Below are positions 10,070 through 19,289 of a stretch of DNA of 43,261 bases, piece by piece; positions within the stretch are counted from its first letter, which is position 1; the number at the start of each line of letters is the position of its first letter. The stretch covers positions 1 through 43,261 of the forward strand of contig NZ_JAQUHV010000018.1 of NCBI RefSeq assembly GCF_028681615.1. Direction: 5' to 3'. The DNA is from Sulfuricurvum sp. (GTDB taxonomy: Bacteria; Campylobacterota; Campylobacteria; Campylobacterales; Sulfurimonadaceae). Under the pieces are notes generated by a model. The model was not told the origin of the DNA and did not search any database. It was given only the letters and a program-made list of their open reading frames with translations. The position numbers and the translations under genes were made by a program.

Positions 10070-11004
10070 CAACCCTTCCTGAAGCTTTTGTCGAGCGACT
10101 CTCCCAAATTGTTCCACATGAACAGTTTGACTCCATCATCCGTACCTTTGATTCTCCTAAACAGGTCACCTTTCGGGTCAATACGCTCAAATCGACACCC
10201 GAAGCCCTCGAAGCGGAGTTAACTGCCGCAGATATCCCCTTTGAGCGGGTAGGGTGGCTGGAGGGCGTCTACCGTATCGCTCCCGAAGAGAAACTTCGCC
10301 TCACCCAGAGCGATCCCTTTTACGGCGGCAGGCTCTATATCCAAAATCTCGCCTCCATGATCGCACCGCTCATCCTCGCCCCCAAGCCCGAAGAGACGGT
10401 ACTCGATCTCGCCGCCGCTCCCGGAGGTAAAACGCTGATGCTTGCAGAGATGATGGAAAACACGGGATGGCTCTCGGCGGTAGAACTGTCGCGAGAACGT
10501 TTTTTCCGACTGCGCGACAATCTGGAAAGCCAAGGGGTGACCAATGCCCACACCTACATGACCGATGGACGGAGCGTGGGGAAAAAATGTCCCGAGATGT
10601 TTGACCGTATTTTACTCGATGCACCGTGTTCCTCCGAAGCGCGGTTCAAAACCCATGAGCCTAAATCGATGTCGTTTTGGACGATCCACAAGGTCAAAGA
10701 GACCTCGAAACTCCAGCGCCGATTGCTCCTCTCCGCATTCGATGCCCTCAAACCGGGCGGTAAATTGCTCTATTGTACCTGCTCATTTTCTCCCGAAGAG
10801 AATGAAAGCCCTCTCCAGCACCTCTTAGAGCGTCATGGAGAGCATTTAACGACATTGCCCCTGACTTTGCCCTTCTATAACATCCAAAAGCCTTTAAAAC
10901 GGTGGGGAAAAGAGGTTTTCGATGAACGGATCCAAAATGCCGTCCGTATTTTGCCGACCGATACCATCGACGGGTTCTTTATCTGTTTGTTGGAGAAAAA
11001 GTGA
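10066..11004 (+). CDS. RsmB/NOP2-family rRNA m5C methyltransferase
   Basis: This 312-residue enzyme methylates a cytosine of rRNA at C5 using SAM. SAM motif I is LDLAAAPGGKTLMLAE. The two family cysteines are present, one in LLDAPCSSE and the nucleophile in LLYCTCSFSPEENE. It has the short N-terminal RNA-binding segment (VTFRVNTLK) but no NusB-like domain, so it resembles RsmF/Trm4-type members more than full-length RsmB. The precise target base is unknown. The start at 10066 overlaps the preceding stop (ATGA). Confidence 0.88.
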   Translation: MTTLPEAFVERLSQIVPHEQFDSIIRTFDSPKQVTFRVNTLKSTPEALEAELTAADIPFERVGWLEGVYRIAPEEKLRLTQSDPFYGGRLYIQNLASMIAPLILAPKPEETVLDLAAAPGGKTLMLAEMMENTGWLSAVELSRERFFRLRDNLESQGVTNAHTYMTDGRSVGKKCPEMFDRILLDAPCSSEARFKTHEPKSMSFWTIHKVKETSKLQRRLLLSAFDALKPGGKLLYCTCSFSPEENESPLQHLLERHGEHLTTLPLTLPFYNIQKPLKRWGKEVFDERIQNAVRILPTDTIDGFFICLLEKK

Positions 11005-11435
11005 AATCCGTCCTCTTTGTCTGTTTGGGAAATATCTGCCGTTCACCGATCGCCGAAGGGGTTGCACGCCGTTTGATAGAAGAGGGCGGCCACAACATCA
11101 CGGTCGACTCTGCCGGAACGAGCCATTGGCACGCCGGAGAACCTCCCTGCAAACACTCTGTTACCGTCGCTCATAATCACAATATTGATATTTCAAAACT
11201 TCGTGCCCGTCAGGTCTGCAAAGCCGACTTCAGAACCTTTGATCTGATCGTCGCACTGGATCAAAGCAACTATAACGATCTCAAAGCGATGGGATGTACT
11301 AATTTAGTGAAATTGGGAGATTATGGGCACGAGGGGGCAGATGTCCCCGATCCGTATTTTTTTGACGGATTTGAAGGGTTCGAGCACGTATATACGATGA
11401 TCGAATCGTGCGTAAAAAAGCTCCTTACCCGCTAA
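11001..11435 (+). CDS. Low-molecular-weight protein-tyrosine phosphatase
   Basis: This 144-residue enzyme has the LMW-PTP P-loop CLGNICRS with nucleophile Cys8 and Arg14, and the general acid Asp117 in DVPDPYF. Such enzymes often dephosphorylate tyrosine kinases or phosphoarginine, but no kinase or capsule locus is adjacent, so its target is open. It starts with GTG at 11001, overlapping the methyltransferase stop. Its 3' end overlaps the opposite-strand gene by 11 bp, ending the six-gene run that begins at nrdB. Confidence 0.92.
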   Translation: MKSVLFVCLGNICRSPIAEGVARRLIEEGGHNITVDSAGTSHWHAGEPPCKHSVTVAHNHNIDISKLRARQVCKADFRTFDLIVALDQSNYNDLKAMGCTNLVKLGDYGHEGADVPDPYFFDGFEGFEHVYTMIESCVKKLLTR

Positions 11436-11796
11436 AAGGGAGTTCTTCGTATCCGATCGAGGTTCCGAGAATATAACACGGTGCTTCGTCACAACGTCCG
11501 CTGTAACTGCCGATCGCTAACGCGGCACTGTTAGGTGTTAGCTCTACCGTTATCCCCTCCGACATATCCAATGCACGTAGAACATTATCACTCACGAGTT
11601 TGGCGTCGTTCACACCTTCTATTCGAAACATCACATCGATCCAGTCATAACCGCGTGCGATATCCTGAACACTGAAACGGATTTCGATGGAAGTAGGGGA
11701 TAGGGGGGTAAGGGAGCGGATTTCACCCTGTCGGGCAAAATCGATACGCTCTAGCAGGTTTTTGAGCGTTGAGACGCTCAGGGGCTTTACTGGCAC
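11425..11796 (-). CDS. Conserved-looking hypothetical protein downstream of nrdA
   Basis: A 123-residue soluble protein with no family I recognise. It has mixed alpha/beta character and a central segment GYDWIDVMFRIEGVNDAKLV that resembles a small ligand-binding or accessory fold. The C-terminal part contains two cysteines (CDEAPCYI). It starts within the last codons of nrdA (10 bp overlap), so it is probably translated from the nrdA transcript. A role connected with ribonucleotide reduction is only a positional guess. Confidence 0.6.
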   Translation of the reverse strand: MPVKPLSVSTLKNLLERIDFARQGEIRSLTPLSPTSIEIRFSVQDIARGYDWIDVMFRIEGVNDAKLVSDNVLRALDMSEGITVELTPNSAALAIGSYSGRCDEAPCYILGTSIGYEELPFSG

Positions 11797-14153
11797 CCTT
11801 CACACTCCATCGAGCGGTCTGCTGTGTCTTGTTTTTGCTCCGGCGATTGTGAGCGTAGATAGTAGGTCGATTTGAGACCCAGTTTCCATGCGAGCATGTA
11901 GATATCGTTGAGATATTTCCCGCTGGCGCGATCTAGGGTGATAAAGATATTGAGACTTTGCCCCTGATCGATCCATTTTTGACGGATTGCCGCCGCTTTG
12001 ACGAGGATCGTTTGATCGAGATCGTACGCTGGAGTATAGTATCCCCATGTATCCGGACTGAGTTTCGGTGCAACAACCGGAATCAATCCTGAGAGATTTT
12101 CTTCAAACCATTTGCGTTTGTAGATCGGCTCGATCGTTTGTGTCGTACCGGTAAGAATAGAGATAGAAGAGGTCGGTGCGATCGCCATCAGATAGCCGTT
12201 ACGCATCCCCTGACGTTTGATCGTTTCACGAAGCTCATCCCACTCATAATTCGGTGCAAACAATCCGCCGCGATCCACGAGGTTTTGAACTTCTGCAGTC
12301 GCATGATCCATAGGGAGGATTCCGCGGCTCCATTTTGAGCCTTCATACTCGGCATATTTTCCTTTTTCGACGGCGAGGTTGCTGGAAGCGAGAATCGCGT
12401 TATAGCTCACCGACTCCATCACTTCATCGACTTTGTCGAAATGTTCTTGGCTGCCCCAAACGATTTTGTTTTCGGCAAGCATTTGCGCTTCACCCATAAC
12501 ACCCAAACCGATTGCACGGCTGCGCATGTTTGTACGTTTTACTTTTTCCAACGGATAGAAGTTGAGATCGATAACATTATCAAGAGCACGAATCGCTACC
12601 GGAACGATACGGTCGATATCCTCTTTCGTATGGACACGGGAGAGGTTAACCGATGCGAGGTTACACACCGCTGTTGCACCGTCGACTTTCTCTTTTTCCA
12701 CGATGTAGATCGGACGGCCTCCGAGAGAATCGAGTGCCGTAACTTTGTTCGCCGGTTTTTCGATTCCGCTGTCGACTTTTACGATCTCATCTTCTTCAAA
12801 AGTGACAAACGATCCGTCTTCGTATTTGATTTTGATCAGATAATGGTTCGGCTGCGTATTTTGGAAAATCTCGGTACAAAGGTTTGAACTGCGGATAATG
12901 CCGTAATGGTCATTCGGATTGGCACGATTCGCACTGTCTTTAAAACACAGGAACGGGCTTCCCGTTTCAAAATACGACGTCAAAATCTTTTTCCAAAGAT
13001 CTTTCGCTTTGGTATGTTCTTTTACGATATTTGGATCTTGTTCGAGTTCGAGATAACGTTTCTCAAACGCATCTCCGTAAAGCTCACTGAGCTCTTTTAC
13101 GTCGAACGGATCGAACATCGTCCAGATTCCGTCTTCTACGACACGTTTCATAAACATATCGTTGATCCACAGCGCTGGGAACAAGTCATGCGCACGTCGG
13201 CGCTCTTCTCCGGAGTTTTTCTTCACATCGAGGAAATCTTTGACATCCATGTGCCATGGCTCGAGATACACGGCGATAGCTCCCTTGCGGGTTCCGAGCT
13301 GATCGACCGCAATCGCGATATCGTTGGTGATTTTCAAAAACGGTACGGTTCCGCCGGCCGCGTTCTTATGCCCGTCGATGAATGAACCCATCGCACGGAC
13401 CTGTGTCCAATCCCAGCCGATTCCTCCGCCAAATTTCGAGAGCAATGCCATCTCTTTGTAGGCGTCAAAAATCCCTTCGATATTATCCGGCGCAGAACCG
13501 ATATAACACGAGCTAAGCTGATGACGATTGGTGCGGGCATTGGAGAGAGTAGGGGTCGCCATCATCACTTCGAATTTGGACATCATGTCATAGAACTTTT
13601 TCGCCCATCCCTGACGGTCGGTTTCGTTTTGTGCCAAGAACATTGCAACGGCCATAAACATATGTTGAGGCAGCTCGATCGGATCGCCGTTACGGTCTTT
13701 GATCAGATAACGGTCATAAAGAGTTTTTACGCCGAGATAGTTAAACTCAAGATCACGTTCAGGTACGATATACGCATCCAAATCCGCTAAATCGAATTTA
13801 TCACGCAGACCGAGTAAAATACGTCCTTCAGCTTCACCTCGTTCAAAATAACTCTCTAATGAGCCATAACCGGTAAAACCGTTTACACGGTGATAAAGAT
13901 CATATAAAAAGAGACGGGATGCTACAAACGTCCAATTGGGAGAATCGATGTCGATCTTGTCAACCGCTGTTTTAATCAGGGTGTGCTGAATCTCATTACT
14001 ATGGATACCGTCACGGAACTGAATCTGTGCATCGACTTCCAATTCGCTTTGCGATACGTTTATCAACCCTTTAACAGCAGCAGAAGTATATTTTTGAATT
14101 TTTGAAATATCCAACGGTTCACGGCGGCCGTTTCGTTTAACTATAGTTAGCAT
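11787..14153 (-). CDS. nrdA: Class I ribonucleotide reductase, alpha (catalytic) subunit
   Basis: NrdA binds substrate and allosteric nucleotides and performs radical-based reduction with NrdB. The 788-residue protein shows an N-terminal ATP-cone (VKRNGRREPLDISKI), Cys216 in HQLSSCYIGS, the active-site trio Asn424/Cys426/Glu428 in SSNLCTEIF, the second redox cysteine region CNLASVNL, the radical-transfer pair STYYLRS and the C-terminal shuttle CEGCQ. An insertion of roughly 45 residues separates NLCTEI from CNLASVNL compared with the E. coli enzyme, which I believe is a feature of this phylum. A promoter-like TATAAT and an 18-bp palindrome precede it. Confidence 0.97.
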   Translation of the reverse strand: MLTIVKRNGRREPLDISKIQKYTSAAVKGLINVSQSELEVDAQIQFRDGIHSNEIQHTLIKTAVDKIDIDSPNWTFVASRLFLYDLYHRVNGFTGYGSLESYFERGEAEGRILLGLRDKFDLADLDAYIVPERDLEFNYLGVKTLYDRYLIKDRNGDPIELPQHMFMAVAMFLAQNETDRQGWAKKFYDMMSKFEVMMATPTLSNARTNRHQLSSCYIGSAPDNIEGIFDAYKEMALLSKFGGGIGWDWTQVRAMGSFIDGHKNAAGGTVPFLKITNDIAIAVDQLGTRKGAIAVYLEPWHMDVKDFLDVKKNSGEERRRAHDLFPALWINDMFMKRVVEDGIWTMFDPFDVKELSELYGDAFEKRYLELEQDPNIVKEHTKAKDLWKKILTSYFETGSPFLCFKDSANRANPNDHYGIIRSSNLCTEIFQNTQPNHYLIKIKYEDGSFVTFEEDEIVKVDSGIEKPANKVTALDSLGGRPIYIVEKEKVDGATAVCNLASVNLSRVHTKEDIDRIVPVAIRALDNVIDLNFYPLEKVKRTNMRSRAIGLGVMGEAQMLAENKIVWGSQEHFDKVDEVMESVSYNAILASSNLAVEKGKYAEYEGSKWSRGILPMDHATAEVQNLVDRGGLFAPNYEWDELRETIKRQGMRNGYLMAIAPTSSISILTGTTQTIEPIYKRKWFEENLSGLIPVVAPKLSPDTWGYYTPAYDLDQTILVKAAAIRQKWIDQGQSLNIFITLDRASGKYLNDIYMLAWKLGLKSTYYLRSQSPEQKQDTADRSMECEGCQ

Positions 14154-14212
14154 CTCTCTCCCTTAATAATCCGTCTATTTTGAATACCAAAAAGAGAATC
14201 TCTTTGGCGTAT

Positions 14213-14248
14213 CTGTCTCAAATGAGACAGACAATATGGTGTATTATA
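14213..14248 (-). promoter_or_regulatory. nrdA promoter with 18-bp palindrome at the start site
   Basis: On the minus strand a perfect TATAAT occupies 14248-14243. About 13 bp downstream lies a perfect palindrome, CTGTCTCA-AA-TGAGACAG (14213-14230), which would fall at about +6 to +23 of the transcript. That position suits a repressor operator better than a terminator, because no U-run follows. The binding protein is unknown. Confidence 0.55.
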
Positions 14249-14301
14249 ATCACTCAATATTGTATTGTTTCTTATACCGAAAGAAACTATTTTTATGATA
14301 A

Positions 14302-15630
14302 TTATTTGAACACCCGCGCGAAAATTTTATCGACATTTTTAGTATAATAATCATAATTAAAGCATTCGCGAATCGCTTCTTCACTCAAACTTTGACGTAG
14401 CTCTTCATCATCCAATAAATATTGAAGATAGAGACTCTCACCCTTTTCGTTGATCGCACTTTTGCCTTGCTGCAATCCTTCCCATACTTTCATCGCATTG
14501 CGTTGAACGATACGGTACGCATCTTCACGGCTTACCCCTTTAAGTGGAAGCTCGAGTAAAACGCGTTGAGAGAAAACGAGTCCTCCGGTCAAGTTGAGAT
14601 TACGCATCATGTTCTCAGGATAGACCACGAGATTTGCAATAACACTGTTAAAACGGTGAAGCATAAAGTCACTTGTTACAAAACTGTCCGGTAGCCAGAA
14701 ACGCTCAGTTGAGCTGTGAGAGATATCACGCTCATGCCATAACGCGACGTTTTCCATCGCAGGTATAACATAGGCACGAACCATACGGGCTAACCCGGTG
14801 ATATTTTCGGTCAAAATCGGATTGCGTTTATGCGGCATTGCGGATGAACCTTTTTGCCCTTTGGCAAAAAACTCTTCACACTCATACACTTCGGTACGTT
14901 GCCAATGGCGAACCTGCACGGCAAATTTTTCGATCGAGCTTGCCAACAATGCCAATGCCGAAGCAAGACGTGCGTAACGGTCACGCTGAATAACCTGGTT
15001 AGACGCCGGAGCCGGTTTGAGTCCTAATGCTTCACACGCATATTCTTCAAGCTCTAACGGTGCGTGAGCAAAATTTCCCATCGCTCCGGATACTTGGCCG
15101 ACACAAATCACTTCCATCGTTTGTTCCAAGTTCGTCAAATGTCGAGCCATTTCATCATACCAAACCGCTAACACCAAACCAAACGTAATCGGCTCACCGT
15201 GGATCCCGTGTGAACGTCCGACGAGCAAAGTCATCTTGTGCTCTTCCGCACGTTTTTTGATCGACTCCATGACCATTTTTACATCTTCGATAATCAATGC
15301 CAATGAATCCCGCATCTGAAGAGCGACAGCCGTATCAACCGTATCGGATGATGTCATTCCGTAATGGAACCATCTACTCTCTTCTCCGAGAGTTTCAGAA
15401 ACGGAAGTAGTAAACGCGATCAAATCGTGGCGAGTGATCGCTTCGATCTCATCGATACGCTCAACACTGAACCCTGCGTTCTCGACAATTTTTTTAGCAT
15501 CTTCATCCGGAATAAGACCTAATTTATTCCACGCAACAACAACCGCTTTCTCGACATCGAGCCATGCTTGATATTTTGCTTGGATACTCCATTTTGATTT
15601 CATCTCTTCTCTGGCGTAACGATCTACCAT
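14302..15630 (-). CDS. purB: Adenylosuccinate lyase
   Basis: PurB splits fumarate from SAICAR and from adenylosuccinate in purine synthesis. The 442-residue protein carries the fumarase/aspartase superfamily signature SSAMPHKRNP, the catalytic-histidine segment GRSHGIHGEPITFG, and TSSDTVDTAVALQM near the N-terminus. The C-terminal region FNYDYYTKNVDKIFARVF is typical of epsilonproteobacterial PurB. The gene is followed on the same strand by nrdA after a 148-bp gap with its own promoter, so they are probably separate transcripts. Confidence 0.96.
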   Translation of the reverse strand: MVDRYAREEMKSKWSIQAKYQAWLDVEKAVVVAWNKLGLIPDEDAKKIVENAGFSVERIDEIEAITRHDLIAFTTSVSETLGEESRWFHYGMTSSDTVDTAVALQMRDSLALIIEDVKMVMESIKKRAEEHKMTLLVGRSHGIHGEPITFGLVLAVWYDEMARHLTNLEQTMEVICVGQVSGAMGNFAHAPLELEEYACEALGLKPAPASNQVIQRDRYARLASALALLASSIEKFAVQVRHWQRTEVYECEEFFAKGQKGSSAMPHKRNPILTENITGLARMVRAYVIPAMENVALWHERDISHSSTERFWLPDSFVTSDFMLHRFNSVIANLVVYPENMMRNLNLTGGLVFSQRVLLELPLKGVSREDAYRIVQRNAMKVWEGLQQGKSAINEKGESLYLQYLLDDEELRQSLSEEAIRECFNYDYYTKNVDKIFARVFK

Positions 15631-15710
15631 ATCTGCTTCCTTACTATGCTAAAATGCGCATCTTATTATATAAATAGAGTTTATCCAACCCTCCCTAAAA
15701 AGGAATTAAA

Positions 15711-16625
15711 TTGCCCTTCGTCATCAAAAAGCTCCATGCTCCTACCCGTCAAAAAGCATTCCTGTTTTTAATGCGAGAGTTGGGAATTTCTCAAAGTGAA
15801 GCACAGCGTCTTATTTCCAAAGGGAGACTTTTTCAAAACGGTGTAGCCATGTCCAACAACGCCGGATTTATCGAAGGGGATTTTGATTTCGTCTGTTTCG
15901 AGCCGTTATCGATGGGACTCAATCCGACGTTTGTTGCTGAAGAGTTTGCTGTCTATGATAAGCCCAGCGGTTTGCTCGTTCACCCTCAAAACCGTCACAC
16001 CCCTTATTCACTCAATGATGAGATCAAACATCGCTTCGGGCATGATGCCAACATTGCTCACCGTATCGATCAGGAGACAAGCGGACTGGTTTTAGCGGCA
16101 CGCAATAAAACCTCTGAACGTGTTTTGAAAATGATGTTTGAAGACCGTGAAATCACCAAGCGTTATCTCGCTATGGTTAAAGGCCATCTAAAAGAGCCTC
16201 TCGATATCCAAGAGCCTCTTTTGCGTCGTGAAGATGAAAGTACTATTGTACGAATGATTGTACGCGTTCATCCCGAAGGTAAACCCTCACGTACCTTTAT
16301 CACTCCTCTGCGTTATTTTCCCGAGACGGACACTACCCTTGTAGAGGCTTCCCCCTATACGGGACGACAGCATCAGATTCGTGTCCATTTGTTTCACGTG
16401 AAACATCCAATCGTTGGAGATCCTATATATAACCAAGACGAAAACGATGCCGTCCGTTTTTTAGATAGAGAAATGTCCGTAGAAGAGCGTTTTAAAAATA
16501 CCGGTGCATCCCGTCTTTTACTTCATGCCCATTCACTCGAATTTGTGTATGGTGATAATCCCTACTACATAGTTTCCAGAGAAGACTTCATTACACAATG
16601 TTTTGAAGCAATGAAAGTAAAATAA
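15711..16625 (+). CDS. RluA-family pseudouridine synthase, first tandem copy
   Basis: This 304-residue enzyme isomerises uridine to pseudouridine in rRNA or tRNA. It has an N-terminal S4 RNA-binding domain (LGISQSEAQRLISKGRLFQNG) and the RluA catalytic motif AHRIDQETSGLVLAAR with the nucleophilic Asp. The RQHQIRVHLFHVKHPIVGDP segment is the conserved C-terminal motif. It starts with TTG at 15711, preceded by AAAAGGAATT. It is followed after 5 bp by a close paralogue. Which uridine it modifies is unknown. Confidence 0.88.
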   Translation: MPFVIKKLHAPTRQKAFLFLMRELGISQSEAQRLISKGRLFQNGVAMSNNAGFIEGDFDFVCFEPLSMGLNPTFVAEEFAVYDKPSGLLVHPQNRHTPYSLNDEIKHRFGHDANIAHRIDQETSGLVLAARNKTSERVLKMMFEDREITKRYLAMVKGHLKEPLDIQEPLLRREDESTIVRMIVRVHPEGKPSRTFITPLRYFPETDTTLVEASPYTGRQHQIRVHLFHVKHPIVGDPIYNQDENDAVRFLDREMSVEERFKNTGASRLLLHAHSLEFVYGDNPYYIVSREDFITQCFEAMKVK

Positions 16626-16630
16626 TTATA

Positions 16631-17554
16631 ATGCCTTTTATCACTAAAAAGCTCCATTCTCCAATACGCCAAACCGCCCTCTCATTTTTAATGAGTGAAC
16701 TGGGCCTGTCCCGAAGTGAAGCTCAACGTCTTATAGCAAGAGGGCGTCTAACACAAAACGGCACCGTTATGGACGATCAATTCGGATATATTGAAGGTGA
16801 TATTGAGTTCATCTGTTTTGAACCGTTATCGCGTGGTTTCAAACCGATGTTTGTTACTAACGACTTTGCCGTTTTCGACAAACCCAGCGGTTTGAGCGTT
16901 CATCCTCATAGCCGACGTTCCCCCTATACACTGAATGATGAGATCAAACATCAGTTTGGTGACGATGCTAACGCGACACATCGTATCGATCAAGAAACGA
17001 GCGGATTGGTTTTAGTTTCCCGTACTAAAACCAGTGAGACTGTTTTAAAAAAGTTATTCTCAGAACGAGCTATTTCCAAACGCTATCTTGCAATGGTAAA
17101 AGGTCATGTCAAACACGATCTTGACATACAAGAGCCCCTATTTAGAATTGACCATCCCAATCTATTAATCAGTATGGTCGTTAAAGTTGATCCGAAGGGG
17201 AAACCGGCTCACACTCTTATTAAGCCTCTCCGATACTTTCCTGAGCAGGATATGACCCTCGTAGAAGCATCACCGCTAACCGGACGCACGCATCAAATAC
17301 GTGTTCATTTGTTCCACGTGAAACATCCGATCATCGGTGATCCGGTATACGGTCCTGCGGAAGAAGATGTCATTCGGTTTATTAACAAAGAGTTGTCAGC
17401 AGAAGAACGGCTACGAATTGGGAGTTCAACACGTCTGTTGCTTCACGCCCATTCGCTTGAGTTCACCTATGAGAGTGAGCATTATCGTATTGTTTCGGAA
17501 AAAGATTTTGTAAAAGAGTGCTTTGAAGCGATGAAACTTATTCACCCGCTCTAA
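16631..17554 (+). CDS. RluA-family pseudouridine synthase, second tandem copy
   Basis: A 307-residue paralogue of the preceding gene; by eye about two-thirds of residues are identical along the whole length. It retains the S4 domain (LGLSRSEAQRLIARGRLTQNG) and the catalytic HRIDQETSGLVLVSR. Both copies are full-length with intact active sites, so neither looks like decaying redundancy. ATG 16631 follows the previous stop by only a few bases, implying co-transcription. The 3' end overlaps the convergent olsF-like gene by 17 bp. Separate target uridines would explain retention but this is not shown by the sequence. Confidence 0.88.
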   Translation: MPFITKKLHSPIRQTALSFLMSELGLSRSEAQRLIARGRLTQNGTVMDDQFGYIEGDIEFICFEPLSRGFKPMFVTNDFAVFDKPSGLSVHPHSRRSPYTLNDEIKHQFGDDANATHRIDQETSGLVLVSRTKTSETVLKKLFSERAISKRYLAMVKGHVKHDLDIQEPLFRIDHPNLLISMVVKVDPKGKPAHTLIKPLRYFPEQDMTLVEASPLTGRTHQIRVHLFHVKHPIIGDPVYGPAEEDVIRFINKELSAEERLRIGSSTRLLLHAHSLEFTYESEHYRIVSEKDFVKECFEAMKLIHPL

Positions 17555-19262
17555 TGTATCTTTGTCTTTTTGACTCTTTGATCTTACGAATATCGACCAA
17601 TATATAGCCGTCAATACAGTTATTGAAGTCTTCGTCAATTCCAAAATCCATGAATTGAACTCCCCCTTCTTCACACAATTCACTGTATTGTTTATAGAGG
17701 GTAGGGACAGAAACATCAAGAGCCTTGAGGTAATCTTTCAGCCGTTTAAAATCTTCCGTATAATTATTTCCATCAAATAATTCTTCAAATTCTGAACGTA
17801 CGTAATCCGACAGAAAATAAGGGGACTTTGCCCTTACCATCGTATTGTCGGAACCGAAATAAAGGCTATAAAAATAGACCAGTGCCTCTTTGGCATGTTT
17901 TGGAAAACTCCCGGATATACTCACCGGTCCCATCATATATTTAACCTGCGGGTTATGACTGAGATAAGCACCGATACCTTGCCAGAGATAATCCAATGCA
18001 CGGCTGCCCCAATATTTCGGCTGCACGAAACTGCGTCCCAGTTCAATCGCATCTTCCAATACGGAATCGAATTGATCGTTCATGTCGCATAAATCGCTCA
18101 TATACAATCCCTCTTTGCCTAACCACGAAAGAATCCATTCACATTCGCCGATACGATACGCTCCGGCGATTTCCAAGGCCTCGTCATCCCATAATACCAA
18201 ATGGTGATAGTAACGGTCATATGCATCGATATCGCGTGCATGACCGCTCCCTTCTCCCACTTTGCGAAATGAATATTCACGAAGACGTCCGATTTCATTG
18301 ATGATATTCGGAGCATTTTCATGCTCTATAAGATAGATCTCTTTGTTGTCACTGGTATGTCCTAGCAATTCACCTTTGCGAAGCTCGCTACGAAGCTCCT
18401 GACGCGATACAGGATGCGCAATAGAGCATTCGGTAGGATAAATACCTTTTTTCCCTTTTGCGATCCGTAAAAGGTGTTTACGGAACAATCTGGCATGCCG
18501 TTTTTCACTTAGATTGAAATCACCAATGACTTTTTCACTTACCATCTCTCCGATCGTAAAATCAAAAACATGATTTCGTGCAGCAAATATCTCATGACTT
18601 AGCAGCAGAGCCCCTAACGGTTTGTAAATCCAGGAAACGGCATAAAAGAGCGGACTGTTTTTACCTTTAATATGGATCGGCAAGATGGGGGCCGAATTAC
18701 GTTTGGAAAATTTTACAAATCCCCCTTTCCATAATCCCTCTTTCACTCCGAACAATCCCGCACGTGAAACTTCTCCCGAAGGGAAAAATATTACCGCCTC
18801 TTCCGTCTGAAGTGCATTATCGATTTGACGAAGAGCATGTTTAGAGAGTTTGTCGTTAAAATTATCTACCCCTATCATGAACTCTTTGAGCTGAGTAATT
18901 TCACCAAGCATTTTATTGGCGACAATTTTTACTTTTTTGTCTTGACGTACCGAACATACCATTTGGATCAAACAAAGAGCATCCAGAGCACCCAGAGGAT
19001 GATTGGCAACGATGATCACTTTTCCCATAGTGGGAATGTTCTCAATCTGACGATGGACTGTTTTATATGAAACATTTAAATATTTCAAAACGGCATCAAT
19101 AAATTCCAATCCGTTTTTCTCTTCATGCTGTTCCATAAATCGATTGATAGATTTTTCATGGAGAAGCAATCTCGTTAATCCGACAATCGTTTTATTGACA
19201 AGTGAGGGATATTGAAATACTTTCGGATGTTCTTTGCGTAAAATATATTCTGCACTAACCAT
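17538..19262 (-). CDS. olsF: Bifunctional ornithine-lipid synthase-like acyltransferase (OlsF type)
   Basis: A two-domain protein of 574 residues. The N-terminal half is a PlsC/OlsA-like acyltransferase with the histidine motif VIIVANHPLGALDAL (His88, Asp94) and VIFFPSGEVSRAG. The C-terminal half, from about residue 300, is an OlsB/hemolysin-like GNAT N-acyltransferase (REYSFRKVGEGSG, HLVLWDDEALEIAGAYR, SRALDYLWQGIGAYL). This N-to-C order matches OlsF, described in Serratia and Bacteroidetes, which makes the phosphorus-free membrane lipid ornithine lipid. I chose ATG 19262 over the in-frame GTG at 19289 because AAGGG lies 8 bases upstream. It lies in the same window as a large phosphate regulon, but no Pho-type repeat was found in front of it. 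Confidence 0.8.
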   Translation of the reverse strand: MVSAEYILRKEHPKVFQYPSLVNKTIVGLTRLLLHEKSINRFMEQHEEKNGLEFIDAVLKYLNVSYKTVHRQIENIPTMGKVIIVANHPLGALDALCLIQMVCSVRQDKKVKIVANKMLGEITQLKEFMIGVDNFNDKLSKHALRQIDNALQTEEAVIFFPSGEVSRAGLFGVKEGLWKGGFVKFSKRNSAPILPIHIKGKNSPLFYAVSWIYKPLGALLLSHEIFAARNHVFDFTIGEMVSEKVIGDFNLSEKRHARLFRKHLLRIAKGKKGIYPTECSIAHPVSRQELRSELRKGELLGHTSDNKEIYLIEHENAPNIINEIGRLREYSFRKVGEGSGHARDIDAYDRYYHHLVLWDDEALEIAGAYRIGECEWILSWLGKEGLYMSDLCDMNDQFDSVLEDAIELGRSFVQPKYWGSRALDYLWQGIGAYLSHNPQVKYMMGPVSISGSFPKHAKEALVYFYSLYFGSDNTMVRAKSPYFLSDYVRSEFEELFDGNNYTEDFKRLKDYLKALDVSVPTLYKQYSELCEEGGVQFMDFGIDEDFNNCIDGYILVDIRKIKESKRQRYIRAGE

Positions 19263-19289
19263 CGTATTTACCCTTTTTAAGAGAGACAC

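Noticed and set aside
14229..14267. Pair of NrdR-box-like sequences before nrdA
   Set aside because: Matches to the consensus are partial (about 12 and 10 of 16), start-to-start spacing is 23 bp rather than the usual 31-32, and they overlap the -10 region, which is AT-rich anyway.
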